Shown piece by piece: positions 35,298 to 43,725 of a stretch of 64,000 nt of DNA. Source of the DNA: JADMJV01 sp964649085 (lineage in GTDB: Bacteria; Vulcanimicrobiota; Xenobia; Xenobiales; JADMJV01). The DNA lies in the NCBI GenBank assembly GCA_964649085.1, contig CAZYPN010000028.1, forward strand, positions 1 to 64,000. The letters run 5' to 3'. Within the stretch, counting starts at the first letter, position 1, and each line of letters starts with the position of its first letter. Both the position numbers and the translations under genes were made by a program. A model generated the notes under the pieces. It did not search any database and had not been told where the DNA came from. It was given only the letters and a program-made list of their open reading frames with translations.

Positions 35298-36351
35298 GCA
35301 AAAAGATCGACTTGATTACCTGAAACAACTGGTCGAGGCCCACGGGGCCCCCGGCTATGAAGAAAACGTGCAGAAGATTTTCCGCAGTCGCGTGGCCGAC
35401 TGCTGCGACCGGGTCGACACCGACCTGCTGGGCTCGGTGTTGGCGGTGCGCAACGCGGCCGGAAACCCGCGCATTCTGCTCGACGGCCACAGCGACGAAA
35501 TCGGTTTTTTGGTGCGCTACATCGACGACAAGGGCTTTCTCTTTGTGGCCCCCTCGGGCGGCTGGGACGAAGAGGTGGTGGTCAGCCAGCGCGTGCTGGT
35601 GCACACCGCCAACGGCCCCATTCCAGGGGTTTTCGGCAAAAAAGCCATCCACCTGATGGACGCCGACGAGCGCAAGAAGAAATCCGAGCTGCATAACCTG
35701 TGGATCGACATCGGCGCCAGCAGTGGCGACGAGGCCCGTGAGGTGGTGGAAATCGGCGACTCGGTCACCATGGACGCGCGCTTCACCCCGGTGCTGGGCG
35801 GCAAGGCCGTGGCCAAGTCGTTTGATAATCGCTCGGGCATTTTCTGCGTTTCGGAAACGCTGCGCAGCCTCAAGAAGGGCATCAAGGCATCGGTCTATGG
35901 GGTGGCCGCGGTGCAGGAAGAAATCGGCCTGCGCGGGGCCAAGGCCGCTACCTACGCGGTGGACCCGCTGATCGGCATTGCCATCGACGTCACCCACGCC
36001 CTGGACATCCCCGATGCCAACAAGCGCAAAGCCGGCGACGTGAAGATCGGCGGCGGCCCCGTGATTGTGCGGGGTCCCAACATCAACCCCAAAGTCTTCC
36101 GGCGCCTGGTGGAAGTGGCCAAGAAAAAGAAGCTGCCCTATCAGGTGGCAGCCAGCGGCCAGGGCACCGGCACCGACGCCAACGTGATTCAACTGTCGCG
36201 GGGCGGCGTGGCCACAGGCTTGGTGTCGATCCCCCTGCGCTATATGCACAACCCCTGTGAGTTGTTGGCGCTGGACGACCTCGACAACACCGTGGCCCTG
36301 CTGACGGCCTTTATCGAGTCGGTCAAACCCGACGACGACTGGACGCCCTGA
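35296..36351 (+). CDS. M42-family metallo-aminopeptidase
   Basis: 351 residues with all co-catalytic metal ligands of the M42 family: H65 and D67 in LDGHSDEIG, D177 in SFDNRSG, E208/E209 in VQEEIGLRGA, D231 in DVTHA and a C-terminal His in RYMHNPCE (about 316). The interposed beta domain (about 72-165) also matches. These dodecameric TET-type peptidases trim peptides after the proteasome or Clp proteases. Its ATG (35296-35298) overlaps the divergent ATG of the acyl-CoA oxidase gene (35297-35295) inside GCATGC. Confidence 0.93.
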   Translation: MQKDRLDYLKQLVEAHGAPGYEENVQKIFRSRVADCCDRVDTDLLGSVLAVRNAAGNPRILLDGHSDEIGFLVRYIDDKGFLFVAPSGGWDEEVVVSQRVLVHTANGPIPGVFGKKAIHLMDADERKKKSELHNLWIDIGASSGDEAREVVEIGDSVTMDARFTPVLGGKAVAKSFDNRSGIFCVSETLRSLKKGIKASVYGVAAVQEEIGLRGAKAATYAVDPLIGIAIDVTHALDIPDANKRKAGDVKIGGGPVIVRGPNINPKVFRRLVEVAKKKKLPYQVAASGQGTGTDANVIQLSRGGVATGLVSIPLRYMHNPCELLALDDLDNTVALLTAFIESVKPDDDWTP

Positions 36352-36353
36352 CC

Positions 36354-38501
36354 TCAGGCCTTGGGCGCAGCGGGCTTGCGGGCCACCTGGCGACCCGAGG
36401 CCACGGTATAGGCAACGGTCTTTCCTTCACCCCCCCGATCGGGCAGGTCGCGGGGGGTGAGCTTGTTCTCCAGGTGGCGAATACCGCGGTGGGTATCGGG
36501 ACAGACCCAGATCTCGCCCGACTGTGCCTGGTCGAGCAGGCGGTCGATCAGTTCCCAGGGTTCGCCCACAATGCGGTAGCCCTTGTGATCGGTGGCCCCC
36601 ATCAAACCATGGATGCAGGAACCGGTAGCGATGCTGCAGGCCATGCCCAGGTTCAAATACTGCGTATTGTCGGCCTGTAGCTTATAAAAGGCCTCCTGAC
36701 ACGACTCGGCACAGCGCAGACCCTGCACCGGGTCGCAGCTGGCGTCGAGGCCGAAGACGGCGATCACGCGGCTGCCGACGATCTGAATGACAATGCCGCG
36801 CTGGCGGCTGATGCACTGGGCCATGGCCTCGTAATAGCCTTCGAGCATGGCCGTGACCCGGTCGACCTCCTGGCTCCAGAGCCAACCGGTGGAGCGCAAC
36901 TCGCAGCACACCAGCGAGAGAATGGCCCGGGTGGTGTTGCGTTCAGCGGTGGGCGTGCCGCTGCTGCGCAGGGCCTTGGCCCACTCCGAACGGTCGACCT
37001 TGGAAAGCAGATCCAGCGCCCGCTTCTCGATGTCGTGGTGCTTCAGGTTGCGGGCCAGCTGAATGGCCTCTTGGAACTTGGCCACTGACTCGTCTTTATG
37101 ACTGAGATCGAAGCAGCACTGGGCCCACTCCACCTGGGCCAGCACGGTGTAGAAACCGGGCTCCTGAGAGAGCTGTCGATAGCTGTCCTTGAGAAGCCGC
37201 AGCGCCTGCTCGCCCCTGCCTTCGTGGCGCAGCACGATGCCCTCGAACAGCTGACTGACGGCCTTCTCGTGAGGACGTCCCAGACGACCCGAGCGATCCT
37301 TGAGGTGATTCAGAGAGGAACGAGCCTGAGCGATTTGCCCTTGCTCCAGATAGAGCTGCACCATCTGTTGCAGCGTGGAAATCATGCCTTGCTGATCGCC
37401 GAGCTTGGTCAGCAGCTGGCCCGACATCTTCAGGCATTGTTCGGCCCGGGGAAAGTTGCCCAGCAGGCGCTGAATACGACCTACATTGCGAAAGGCATGG
37501 CTCTGACTGCGCTCGTCTCCGTGCACCTGAGACAGCTGCAGGTCCTGTTCGTAAAACTCGGCGGCCTTTTCGTACTGCCCTTCGCTGAGCATAATATCGC
37601 CGACGCGCGCGTTGACTTCAGCTTCTTCAATGGGATAGCGACCCTTGCCGCACTGCAGTCGGGCTTCCTCGAAATAGAACAGAGCCTCGCGCAAATCATG
37701 AATGCCGTAGTAGGCCCGACCCAGCAGAATGCTGCAGCGCAAAATGCCGTGGGGCGAGTCGTGGCGCTGGTAGATGTCTACGGCTTCTTTGAAAAAGCGA
37801 ATGGCGTCGGTGAACTCTTTGCGATCGCTGTGCATGGTGCCGCGTCCGCGCAAACTGCGCGCCATACCCAGAGGAAAAACGATGTGGCGGCAAACGGTAT
37901 CGGCCTGAACATAGAGCTTCAGGGCTTCTTCGGCGCGTCCAGCTCGTTGGTGGGCGTGGGCCTGATCGTTGTAAATCTCAGCGGTGATCGTCAGGTCTTC
38001 CAGATGAGCCGGGCCTTTGAGCAGTCCCAGCGCCTCGTCGAAGCACTTGAGCGCTTCCTCGATCTGGCCCTGGGCCGAAAGAAAGCGCCCTCGCAACAAC
38101 ACCACCAGAGCTTCGAGACGTCCCTGCATGCGCGGGTCGTCGCTTTCGATCTTGAGGAGTTCTAGCCGGGAAAGGCCGGGACGGATCTCGCGCATCTCCA
38201 GGTGCATCAGCACTTCCAACAAACTCGCCAGCGACTCGACGTCTTTGAAGCGCCCGCGAGAACGAGCCCGAAGGTGGGCCAGAGTGTGCATCGCCCCTTT
38301 GGCATTGTGAAGCCAGACCCGCGCCCCCGCCAGCCAAATCAAGGTTTTGCAAATTTCTTCCTCGGTGGCCCCGGGCTGTCCCACCTTGCGCTCGAAGTAG
38401 CGTTGCGCCAGCTCCAGCGTGCGCAACTCAGAATCTTCGGCATCGATGATGTATCCGGGGATGGTCAGAAGGGGCCGACTGAGGTCTACCTTGCCGGACA
38501 T
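36354..38501 (-). CDS. TPR protein with degenerate class III adenylate/guanylate cyclase domain
   Basis: 715 residues. About 30-510 are TPR/MalT-like helical repeats: AEIYNDQAHAHQRAGRAEEALKLYVQA and RSQSHAFRNVGRIQRLLGNFPRAEQCL, several more in register. The last about 170 residues have a class III cyclase outline: start LSLVCCELRSTGWLW, dimer helix DRVTAMLEGYYEAMAQCI, VGSRVIAVFG, and GEPWELIDRLLDQAQSGEIWVC. The first metal Asp (usually FADI.GFT) is replaced by Cys/Glu and the second (usually GDG) by Ser, so catalysis is unlikely. Cytoplasmic; converges on the M42 gene with a 2-nt gap. Confidence 0.8.
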   Translation of the reverse strand: MSGKVDLSRPLLTIPGYIIDAEDSELRTLELAQRYFERKVGQPGATEEEICKTLIWLAGARVWLHNAKGAMHTLAHLRARSRGRFKDVESLASLLEVLMHLEMREIRPGLSRLELLKIESDDPRMQGRLEALVVLLRGRFLSAQGQIEEALKCFDEALGLLKGPAHLEDLTITAEIYNDQAHAHQRAGRAEEALKLYVQADTVCRHIVFPLGMARSLRGRGTMHSDRKEFTDAIRFFKEAVDIYQRHDSPHGILRCSILLGRAYYGIHDLREALFYFEEARLQCGKGRYPIEEAEVNARVGDIMLSEGQYEKAAEFYEQDLQLSQVHGDERSQSHAFRNVGRIQRLLGNFPRAEQCLKMSGQLLTKLGDQQGMISTLQQMVQLYLEQGQIAQARSSLNHLKDRSGRLGRPHEKAVSQLFEGIVLRHEGRGEQALRLLKDSYRQLSQEPGFYTVLAQVEWAQCCFDLSHKDESVAKFQEAIQLARNLKHHDIEKRALDLLSKVDRSEWAKALRSSGTPTAERNTTRAILSLVCCELRSTGWLWSQEVDRVTAMLEGYYEAMAQCISRQRGIVIQIVGSRVIAVFGLDASCDPVQGLRCAESCQEAFYKLQADNTQYLNLGMACSIATGSCIHGLMGATDHKGYRIVGEPWELIDRLLDQAQSGEIWVCPDTHRGIRHLENKLTPRDLPDRGGEGKTVAYTVASGRQVARKPAAPKA

Positions 38502-38579
38502 GGCGCTCTACTTGGTCGGGGCCCTGGCGGGTCCTGCCTGGCAGAGGGAACTTTGGCGCGCGGGGCCAACACGATATTG

Positions 38580-39371
38580 ATGCGCAAGTGGTTGTTGGTC
38601 TTCTGGTTGGCCAGCCTGCCTTCGGGCTGGAGCCAGACCGTCCACGAGGTTCAGGAAGACCTGCGGAGCCGGGGCCAACACTGCCGTTCCGGCCTGAGCG
38701 ACTCGTGGGGCGACCAGCAAGCGGGTCAGGACATACAGGCCATCCTCGAGGTGCTCGACCAGCTGCAGGGATCTGAAGGTCCCTGGGACCATTCCTTTGT
38801 GCACCAGCAGCGCCAGGCTCTGAACAGCGGCATCCGCCGCCTGCGCCTCAGCCTGTCGGCCAGTAGCGCCGCGCCCGGCTTGCAGGAGTGGCTGACGATG
38901 GTTCAGCCCCTGGAAACCCGCCTGGATGCGCTGGTGAAACGTTTTGACGGGCACCAGTTGTTAACCCGCGAGCAATGGCTGGGCACGTCCTGGCAGCGCG
39001 ACCTGACCCTGCCCGAATTCGAGTCGCCCCAGGAACTGCGAAGGGCGGCGCGACACCTGCAACAAGATGCTCGCAATTTGCAGTATCCCTGGCTGTTTCC
39101 GGTAGGCGGCATCGGAGCCTACGGCCCGCTGGGGCTGGGCTCGGGCGGCACCGGTTTGGGCCAGGAGATTCGCGAGTTTTTGCGCACCGTGCAGCGCTTT
39201 GACGACGCCTGCTCGCGGCCTTACCAGGACGTGAGCGAAACCCGACCGGCCTTTGAGAAAATGCTGCGGGCCTTCGACCGGGTCGACCCCACCCTGCGCT
39301 ACCAGACCAGTTCCTTTCGCTCGGTGCAACAGTCGCTCGAGCGACTACAACGCTTTTACGACGCTTTGTGA
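38580..39371 (+). CDS. Exported helical hypothetical protein
   Basis: 263 residues with a signal peptide (MRKWLLVFWLASLPSGWS). The mature chain is helical with coiled-coil-like stretches (DIQAILEVLDQLQGSEG, LQEWLTMVQPLETRLDALVKRFDGH). A glycine-rich segment GGIGAYGPLGLGSGGTGLG (about 178-196) interrupts it. Start ATG 38580. Its end overlaps the following DUF2809 gene by 4 nt (GTGA), so they are cotranslated. No family recognised. Confidence 0.55.
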   Translation: MRKWLLVFWLASLPSGWSQTVHEVQEDLRSRGQHCRSGLSDSWGDQQAGQDIQAILEVLDQLQGSEGPWDHSFVHQQRQALNSGIRRLRLSLSASSAAPGLQEWLTMVQPLETRLDALVKRFDGHQLLTREQWLGTSWQRDLTLPEFESPQELRRAARHLQQDARNLQYPWLFPVGGIGAYGPLGLGSGGTGLGQEIREFLRTVQRFDDACSRPYQDVSETRPAFEKMLRAFDRVDPTLRYQTSSFRSVQQSLERLQRFYDAL

Positions 39372-39721
39372 GGTGGCGCTACGCCAGGGCCGCAATGGCT
39401 CTGTTTCTGGTGGAGCTATCCATCGCTCTATGGGTGCACGACCGCTTCGTGCGACCGTTCGTGGGCGACGTGCTGGTGGTGGTGCTGATCTACCTGGTGT
39501 TGCGAAGCTTTCTGCCAGTGGCTCCTCGGTCACTGGGCCTGGGAGTGCTGCTGTTCGCCTGCGCCGTTGAGTTCTTGCAGGCCGTCGACTATGTGGCGCT
39601 GTTGGGTGTGGAGCATATCTCCTGGCTGTCGGTGGCCCTGGGGCGCACCTTCAGCTGGAGCGATCTGCTGGCCTACGCGGCCGGTTACGCCTTAACCCGA
39701 TTGGATAGGGAAGAGGCCTGA
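39368..39721 (+). CDS. DUF2809-family small membrane protein
   Basis: 117 residues, four hydrophobic segments. The DUF2809 pattern is visible in LVLRSFLPVAP, AVEFLQAVDYVALLGVEH and TFSWSDLLAYAAGY, shared with VanZ-like families. GTG start 39368 overlaps the upstream stop. Function of the family is unknown. A hairpin terminator overlaps its stop codon. Confidence 0.82.
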   Translation: MRWRYARAAMALFLVELSIALWVHDRFVRPFVGDVLVVVLIYLVLRSFLPVAPRSLGLGVLLFACAVEFLQAVDYVALLGVEHISWLSVALGRTFSWSDLLAYAAGYALTRLDREEA

Positions 39722-39743
39722 GACAGGGCCTCCGATTGTTTTT
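39713..39743 (+). terminator. Rho-independent terminator at the end of the DUF2809 gene
   Basis: GAGGCC (39713-39718) pairs with GGCCTC (39727-39732) around an 8-nt loop, then a 6-nt gap and TTTTT (39739-39743). The stem includes the last codons and the stop of the gene. Confidence 0.5.
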
Positions 39744-39751
39744 GATGGGAT

Positions 39752-40216
39752 GAAGCACCGGCTTCTTGCTCTCGATGAGAGCGCCCGAGGGCGGACTGAA
39801 AGGTCCGAGGCTCCGCGGAGTTTTCCCAGAAGCTTCGCCAGGCAGACAGCGCCATTCGTCAGGGAACTGTGTTGTTCCATCAGCAGGCTTCCTAAACCGG
39901 AATTCATACTTCGTTACATCGCCACGACGGAAGAGACCGGTGAACCAGAAGGGTGGCCCACCCTCATCCTGGGTTGCTGGGCTATCGACCCGGAACTTCC
40001 CCTTAGAAACCCGAAAGACAGACCGCGAAATGACAGTAGCAACGCGCGTTGCTCCACCGGCTCTGCCAGGCTGACCTTCACGCAGCGGAGTGAAGTCGGT
40101 CGTTACCCTACGCCATCCCTCCACCGGTCCAGTTCCGCCTCGCGACCCGGCAGCCCGAGGCTGCGCACAAGAGCTTGCCTCTGTCCTCAGACTTCGCATC
40201 GAGGGAAACGAGAGGC
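39752..40216. other. Hairpin-rich non-coding stretch, candidate structured RNA
   Basis: About 500 bp without a convincing gene; open frames here have atypical composition and no recognisable motif. Dense short stems are seen: GAAGC-accg-GCTTC (39752-39765), GCTCTC-gat-GAGAGC (39768-39782), CGGAC-tgaaag-GTCCG (39792-39807), CTCCGCGGAG (39811-39820), a 16-bp perfect palindrome (40038-40053), CTTCAC/GTGAAG (40076-40095), GCAGCC-cga-GGCTGC (40150-40164), and long-range GCCTCT (40177-40182) with AGAGGC (40211-40216). Conserved RNase P, 6S, SRP and tRNA signatures were looked for and not found. The strand cannot be decided. Alternatives: decayed mobile DNA or repeat. Confidence 0.35.
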
Positions 40217-40250
40217 TGCCCCAGAAGATCTTAGAGTGGAACAGCGTCGC

Positions 40251-40433
40251 ATGGCCAGGGTGGCAAGGATCTACCAAATGGGTAGCGAGCCCAAAGATCG
40301 ACAAGCCTACCTGGCCCTATCGGAAGAAGACCGTATTGGAATCGTCGAGGATATAAGGCGCGAATACCACGGGTGGACAGATGAAACTCAACCCCGACTT
40401 CAAAGAGTTTATAGAGTGCTTAAACTCCAATGA
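40251..40433 (+). CDS. Small antitoxin-like protein upstream of a nucleotidyltransferase
   Basis: 60 residues (MARVARIYQMGSEPKDRQAY...), with LSEEDRIGIVEDIRREYHGWTDETQPRLQRVYRVLK. Proteins of this size and pattern ('REY.GW.DE..PRLQRV.RV') often precede nucleotidyltransferase-toxin genes, so an antitoxin or accessory role is inferred from context. Its 3' end overlaps the start of the broken nucleotidyltransferase gene by 53 nt. The upstream frame is open to 39750 but does not look coding. Confidence 0.55.
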   Translation: MARVARIYQMGSEPKDRQAYLALSEEDRIGIVEDIRREYHGWTDETQPRLQRVYRVLKLQ

Positions 40434-40615
40434 AGTGCGCTATCTCGTCATCGGCGGGCATGCCGTAGCCTATCACGGTCGACCCGCTACACCAAAGATC
40501 TCGACATCTGGCTGGAATCTCGCCGACGTCGACGCGCTCGAGTAGAGCGCGAACTGCAGCTGGCCATAGGCGCCGACTTGCACCGTGCCCCCGGCTGCGC
40601 GGTTGTCCGAGGCCG
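40381..40615 (+). pseudogene. Frameshifted, truncated nucleotidyltransferase (AbiEii/MNT-like toxin)
   Basis: From ATG 40381 the protein MKLNPDFKEFIECLNSNEVRYLVIGGHAVAYHGR has the typical N-terminus of nucleotidyltransferase-fold toxins (VGG.A...HG). After that the frame goes to nonsense and stops at 40543-40545. Shifting frame at about 40484 restores the conserved RYTKDLDIWLE with the metal-binding DLD; one base appears deleted. The gene is then cut short by the carbamoyltransferase end (40623), so most of its length is missing. A dead toxin-antitoxin remnant. Confidence 0.7.
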
Positions 40616-40622
40616 ACGGGCC

Positions 40623-43514
40623 CTAATCGAGCACGAATTCCTGCATCCAGCTCAGGTCCTTCTCCTGATGGGGCTGGGCGCTTTTGTAAAGCACGTAGTT
40701 CTCCAGCACCAGCACCTCGATATCGGTGCGCATGAAGCAAATATAGGCATCGCGGGGGGTGCACACGATAGGCTCGCCACGCACATTAAACGAGGTATTG
40801 ACCAGCACCCCATAGCCGGTAAGCTTGTCAAATTCTCGAATCAGACGGTAGTAGCGGGGATTGGTGTGCTCGTGCACCGTTTGCACGCGGGCCGAGTAGT
40901 CCACGTGGGTGACGGCCGGAATGTCGGAGCGGGGAACGTTGAGAAGGTCAATACCCCACAACGTAGATTCGTCACCACGGGGTGCCTTGCGACGATGCGA
41001 CTGCACCTGAGCCACCAACAGCATATACGGGCTGTCTTCCTGCATCTCGAAGTAGTCGTTCACGCGCTCGGCCAACACGCAGGGCGCAAAGGGGCGGAAG
41101 GACTCGCGAAATTTGATTTTCAGGTTCATCAGCGACTGCATGCGCGAAGAGCGGGCGTCGCCCAGAATACTGCGCGAGCCCAGAGCACGCGGACCGAACT
41201 CCATACGGCCAGAAAACCAGCCGATCACCTTCTCGTCGGCCAGATCGCTTGCCAGGCGCGGGAAAAGTTGCTCATCGTCCAGCTTCTCATAGACGGCTCC
41301 CACCGACTGCAAAAAGCCCTCGATCTCGGGGGCCGAAAAGGCCGGCCCCAGATAGGCGCCCTGCATCGAGTCCTGCGGATTGGCCTGACGCGGATTCTGC
41401 AAGAACTCGTGCCACACCGACAGAGCCGCCCCCAGGGCACCGCCGGCATCGCCAGCCGCGGGCTGGATCCAGAGACGCTCGAAGGGGCCCTCGCGCAGCA
41501 ACCTGCCGTTGGCCACGCAGTTCAGGGCCACACCGCCGGCCAGACACAGATTGCGCGCCCCCGTTTCGGCCTGCAGCCGCCGGGCCAGCCTCAGCATGAC
41601 CTCTTCGGTAACCTCCTGCACCGACCGCGCCAGATCCATCTCTTTCTGGGTAAGCAACGTTTCGGGCTCGCGGGGGGGGCCGCCAAAAAGCGCGTGAAAA
41701 CGCTCATTGGTCATCGTCAGCCCGCCACAGTAGTCGAAGTAGTCCATGTTGAGGCGGAAGGTGCCGTCGGGCTTCAAGTCGATCAGATGGTCGTACATCG
41801 TCTGCACATAGATCGGCCTGCCATAAGGCGCCAACCCCATGACCTTGTATTCACCCGAGTTCACCTTAAAGCCGGTGTAATACGTAATGGCCGAATACAG
41901 CAGGCCCAGACTGTGGGGAAAACGCAGTTCCCACAGGGGGGTCAGTTGCTGGTCTTTACCCATCCAGGCCGTGGTCGTCTGCCACTCGCCCACCCCGTCG
42001 ATACACAACACAGCCGCTTCCTGAAACGGCGAGGGAAAGAAGGCCGAGGCCGCGTGGGATTGGTGATGCTCCGTGAAGAGCAACTGACGCGCCTGGCCCC
42101 CCAACTCGCGCAGCAGGGTCGTTTTCAGATAGAGCTTTTCCTTGAGCCACAGCGGCATCGAACGGGAAAATGAGGTGAACCCCCGAGGAGCCAGGGCCGA
42201 GTAAGTTTCCAACAGGCGCGCAAACTTGAGAACGGGCTTTTCGTAATACACCACCTGGTCCAGGTGCTGCATGCCGATTCCAGCCTGGCGCAAACAGTAG
42301 TCGAGGGCCTGGTGGGGAAAGTCGGGGTCGGCTTTGCGCCGGGTAAAACGCTCTTCCTGTGCTGCTGCCACGATCTGGCCATCGCGCAACAAACAGGCGG
42401 CACTGTCGTGGTAGTAGGCCGAGATGCCCAATATCCAGTGGTGCTGCTTGCGGTAGGCAGGCCGAAGGTGAGCCTGGGGCTGTTCTAGAGCGCGCGCTAG
42501 CGCCTCGGCCATATGGCTGTGAGCCTTGGGATTGGGATGGGTATCCACCAGCTGCCCCTCGCGCCAATGGCCGCAAAGCTCCTGATACAGCTGGGCACTG
42601 GGAGGGCGGCCCTGAAACCACAGCGCTTCGGGATCGGCCACCAGATAGTCGCGCGAACGCGGTAGGATCAGCGGACCCGAGTCACGGTCGCCCGGCAAGC
42701 GCAGCGCCAGCACGACCAGCTGACTGCCATGTTGGCGACACAGATCGTCAAGCTCGCTAAAAACCTGCTCGACGATCGCACCGCGGTCGGTGCAGGGCGC
42801 TGGCATGCCCTGCAAGCGCCGAGCCAGGTAGGCCCGATCCTCGTGCCAAAACAACGGCCAGCCCACCTTCTGAAAAAAGCCCCGAGAACGCTGGCGAAAC
42901 TCCCACACGGGAACCTCGAACACCTGACTGCGAAAGAGCGGCGGCCGCAGCTGCGGGGGGTTACCCACAAAGTAGGGACAGGTAAGCCGACCGAATTGCG
43001 AAGGGGCGAAAGGCTGCTCGGCCCGCTGCTGCATCCAGGGGGCCAACTGAGCCACCACAACTTTCGGCCGGATCTGCGGAATCCATCGCCGCGCCTGCAA
43101 CAGGGTGTGCTGCAGGCCGTATCCACAAACGCCCGCATTGGCCACCGCCAGCCCCAGCCGCGCGCCCAACTGATAGGCATAGGTATCTTCGGCCCGACAG
43201 GCCTGGCCGAAGGTAAAGGAGCAGCCCAGCGTCAGCAAGCCACCCTCAACGCGGTCGGACCGCCCAGACTCGGGCACGCGAAAACCGAACTCATCAATGC
43301 AGATGGGCACTTCGGGACCCACCGGAAAATAGTCGAAGCCCACGGCGCCCGCCACCGTGGCGTAGCCCAATTCGGCGTCCCAGCGGTGCAAATGACCGCT
43401 CATCCCCCGCTGCGACTGCTGAAGGTGGCGCAGCAAATGACGCGAGCGGCGCTCGACCGACTTCACATAGGAGGCGCCCAACAGCGCCCCAAGGGCCAGT
43501 GCCGATTCCAACAT
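40623..43514 (-). CDS. Fusion: SGNH/GDSL-hydrolase-like domain + carbamoyltransferase (NodU/TobZ family)
   Basis: About 963 residues from ATG 43514 (frame open to 43580). The first about 360 residues look like an SGNH domain: LTLGCSFTFGQA with the block-I Ser, GVCGYGLQHTLLQARRW, and a final LVDTHPNPKAHSHMAEALARAL carrying the block-V DxxH-type His. From about 365, HHWILGISAYYHDSAACLLRDGQIVAAAQEERFTRRK starts a complete carbamoyltransferase: LFTEHHQSHAASAFF (metal-binding His pair), NSGEYKVMGLAPYG, LAGGVALNCVANG (Kae1-like ATP site), and RMEFGPRALGSRSILGDAR. Elsewhere these are separate adjacent genes. Likely O-carbamoylates a sugar, polyketide or surface glycan. Confidence 0.88.
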   Translation of the reverse strand: MLESALALGALLGASYVKSVERRSRHLLRHLQQSQRGMSGHLHRWDAELGYATVAGAVGFDYFPVGPEVPICIDEFGFRVPESGRSDRVEGGLLTLGCSFTFGQACRAEDTYAYQLGARLGLAVANAGVCGYGLQHTLLQARRWIPQIRPKVVVAQLAPWMQQRAEQPFAPSQFGRLTCPYFVGNPPQLRPPLFRSQVFEVPVWEFRQRSRGFFQKVGWPLFWHEDRAYLARRLQGMPAPCTDRGAIVEQVFSELDDLCRQHGSQLVVLALRLPGDRDSGPLILPRSRDYLVADPEALWFQGRPPSAQLYQELCGHWREGQLVDTHPNPKAHSHMAEALARALEQPQAHLRPAYRKQHHWILGISAYYHDSAACLLRDGQIVAAAQEERFTRRKADPDFPHQALDYCLRQAGIGMQHLDQVVYYEKPVLKFARLLETYSALAPRGFTSFSRSMPLWLKEKLYLKTTLLRELGGQARQLLFTEHHQSHAASAFFPSPFQEAAVLCIDGVGEWQTTTAWMGKDQQLTPLWELRFPHSLGLLYSAITYYTGFKVNSGEYKVMGLAPYGRPIYVQTMYDHLIDLKPDGTFRLNMDYFDYCGGLTMTNERFHALFGGPPREPETLLTQKEMDLARSVQEVTEEVMLRLARRLQAETGARNLCLAGGVALNCVANGRLLREGPFERLWIQPAAGDAGGALGAALSVWHEFLQNPRQANPQDSMQGAYLGPAFSAPEIEGFLQSVGAVYEKLDDEQLFPRLASDLADEKVIGWFSGRMEFGPRALGSRSILGDARSSRMQSLMNLKIKFRESFRPFAPCVLAERVNDYFEMQEDSPYMLLVAQVQSHRRKAPRGDESTLWGIDLLNVPRSDIPAVTHVDYSARVQTVHEHTNPRYYRLIREFDKLTGYGVLVNTSFNVRGEPIVCTPRDAYICFMRTDIEVLVLENYVLYKSAQPHQEKDLSWMQEFVLD

Positions 43515-43587
43515 GGCAGGCGGCTTCTTGGGCCTATCCCGGCCACCTGCCGCAGGAGCGGCAGAAACCGCTGCGAACACGTGCGGA

Positions 43588-43725
43588 ATGCAAGACCTGT
43601 GGAGCTATGCCCTGGAACGACGCTGTCCGCTCTTCCTCTGGATGGTTCTCACCCTCATGTTGCTGGCGCCGGTGCTGGTGCAGGCCTCGGCCGAGGCCGC
43701 GCCGTTCATTTACACCCTGTTCTAA
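43588..43725 (+). CDS. DUF5989-family small membrane protein
   Basis: 45 residues: MQDLWSYALERRCPLFLWMV, a single TM helix, and the conserved end AEAAPFIYTLF. This matches the DUF5989 pattern (short protein ending APFIYTLF) that sits with carbamoyltransferase and SGNH genes in many bacteria, from recalled context. Here it is divergent from the fusion gene with 73 bp between the starts. It overlaps the convergent mscL stop. Probably a membrane anchor or partner of the carbamoylation machinery (inference). Confidence 0.75.
   Translation: MQDLWSYALERRCPLFLWMVLTLMLLAPVLVQASAEAAPFIYTLF

Noticed and set aside
33705..35315. 536-codon plus-strand frame opposite the acyl-CoA oxidase
   Set aside because: Antisense shadow; the minus strand has the FEGDN catalytic motif.
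39752..40250. RNase P RNA on either strand
   Set aside because: The universal GAGGAAAGTCC and ACAGAA...GGCTTA elements are absent; GAAAGGTCCGAGGCTCC near 39799 is only a superficial likeness.
39651..40304. 217-codon open frame on the minus strand across the non-coding stretch
   Set aside because: No start signal, no recognisable motif and composition unlike the neighbours; it overlaps the DUF2809 gene end and hairpins.
40578..42173. 531-codon plus-strand frame opposite the carbamoyltransferase
   Set aside because: Antisense shadow with His/Gln-rich low-information sequence; the minus strand holds a clear enzyme.
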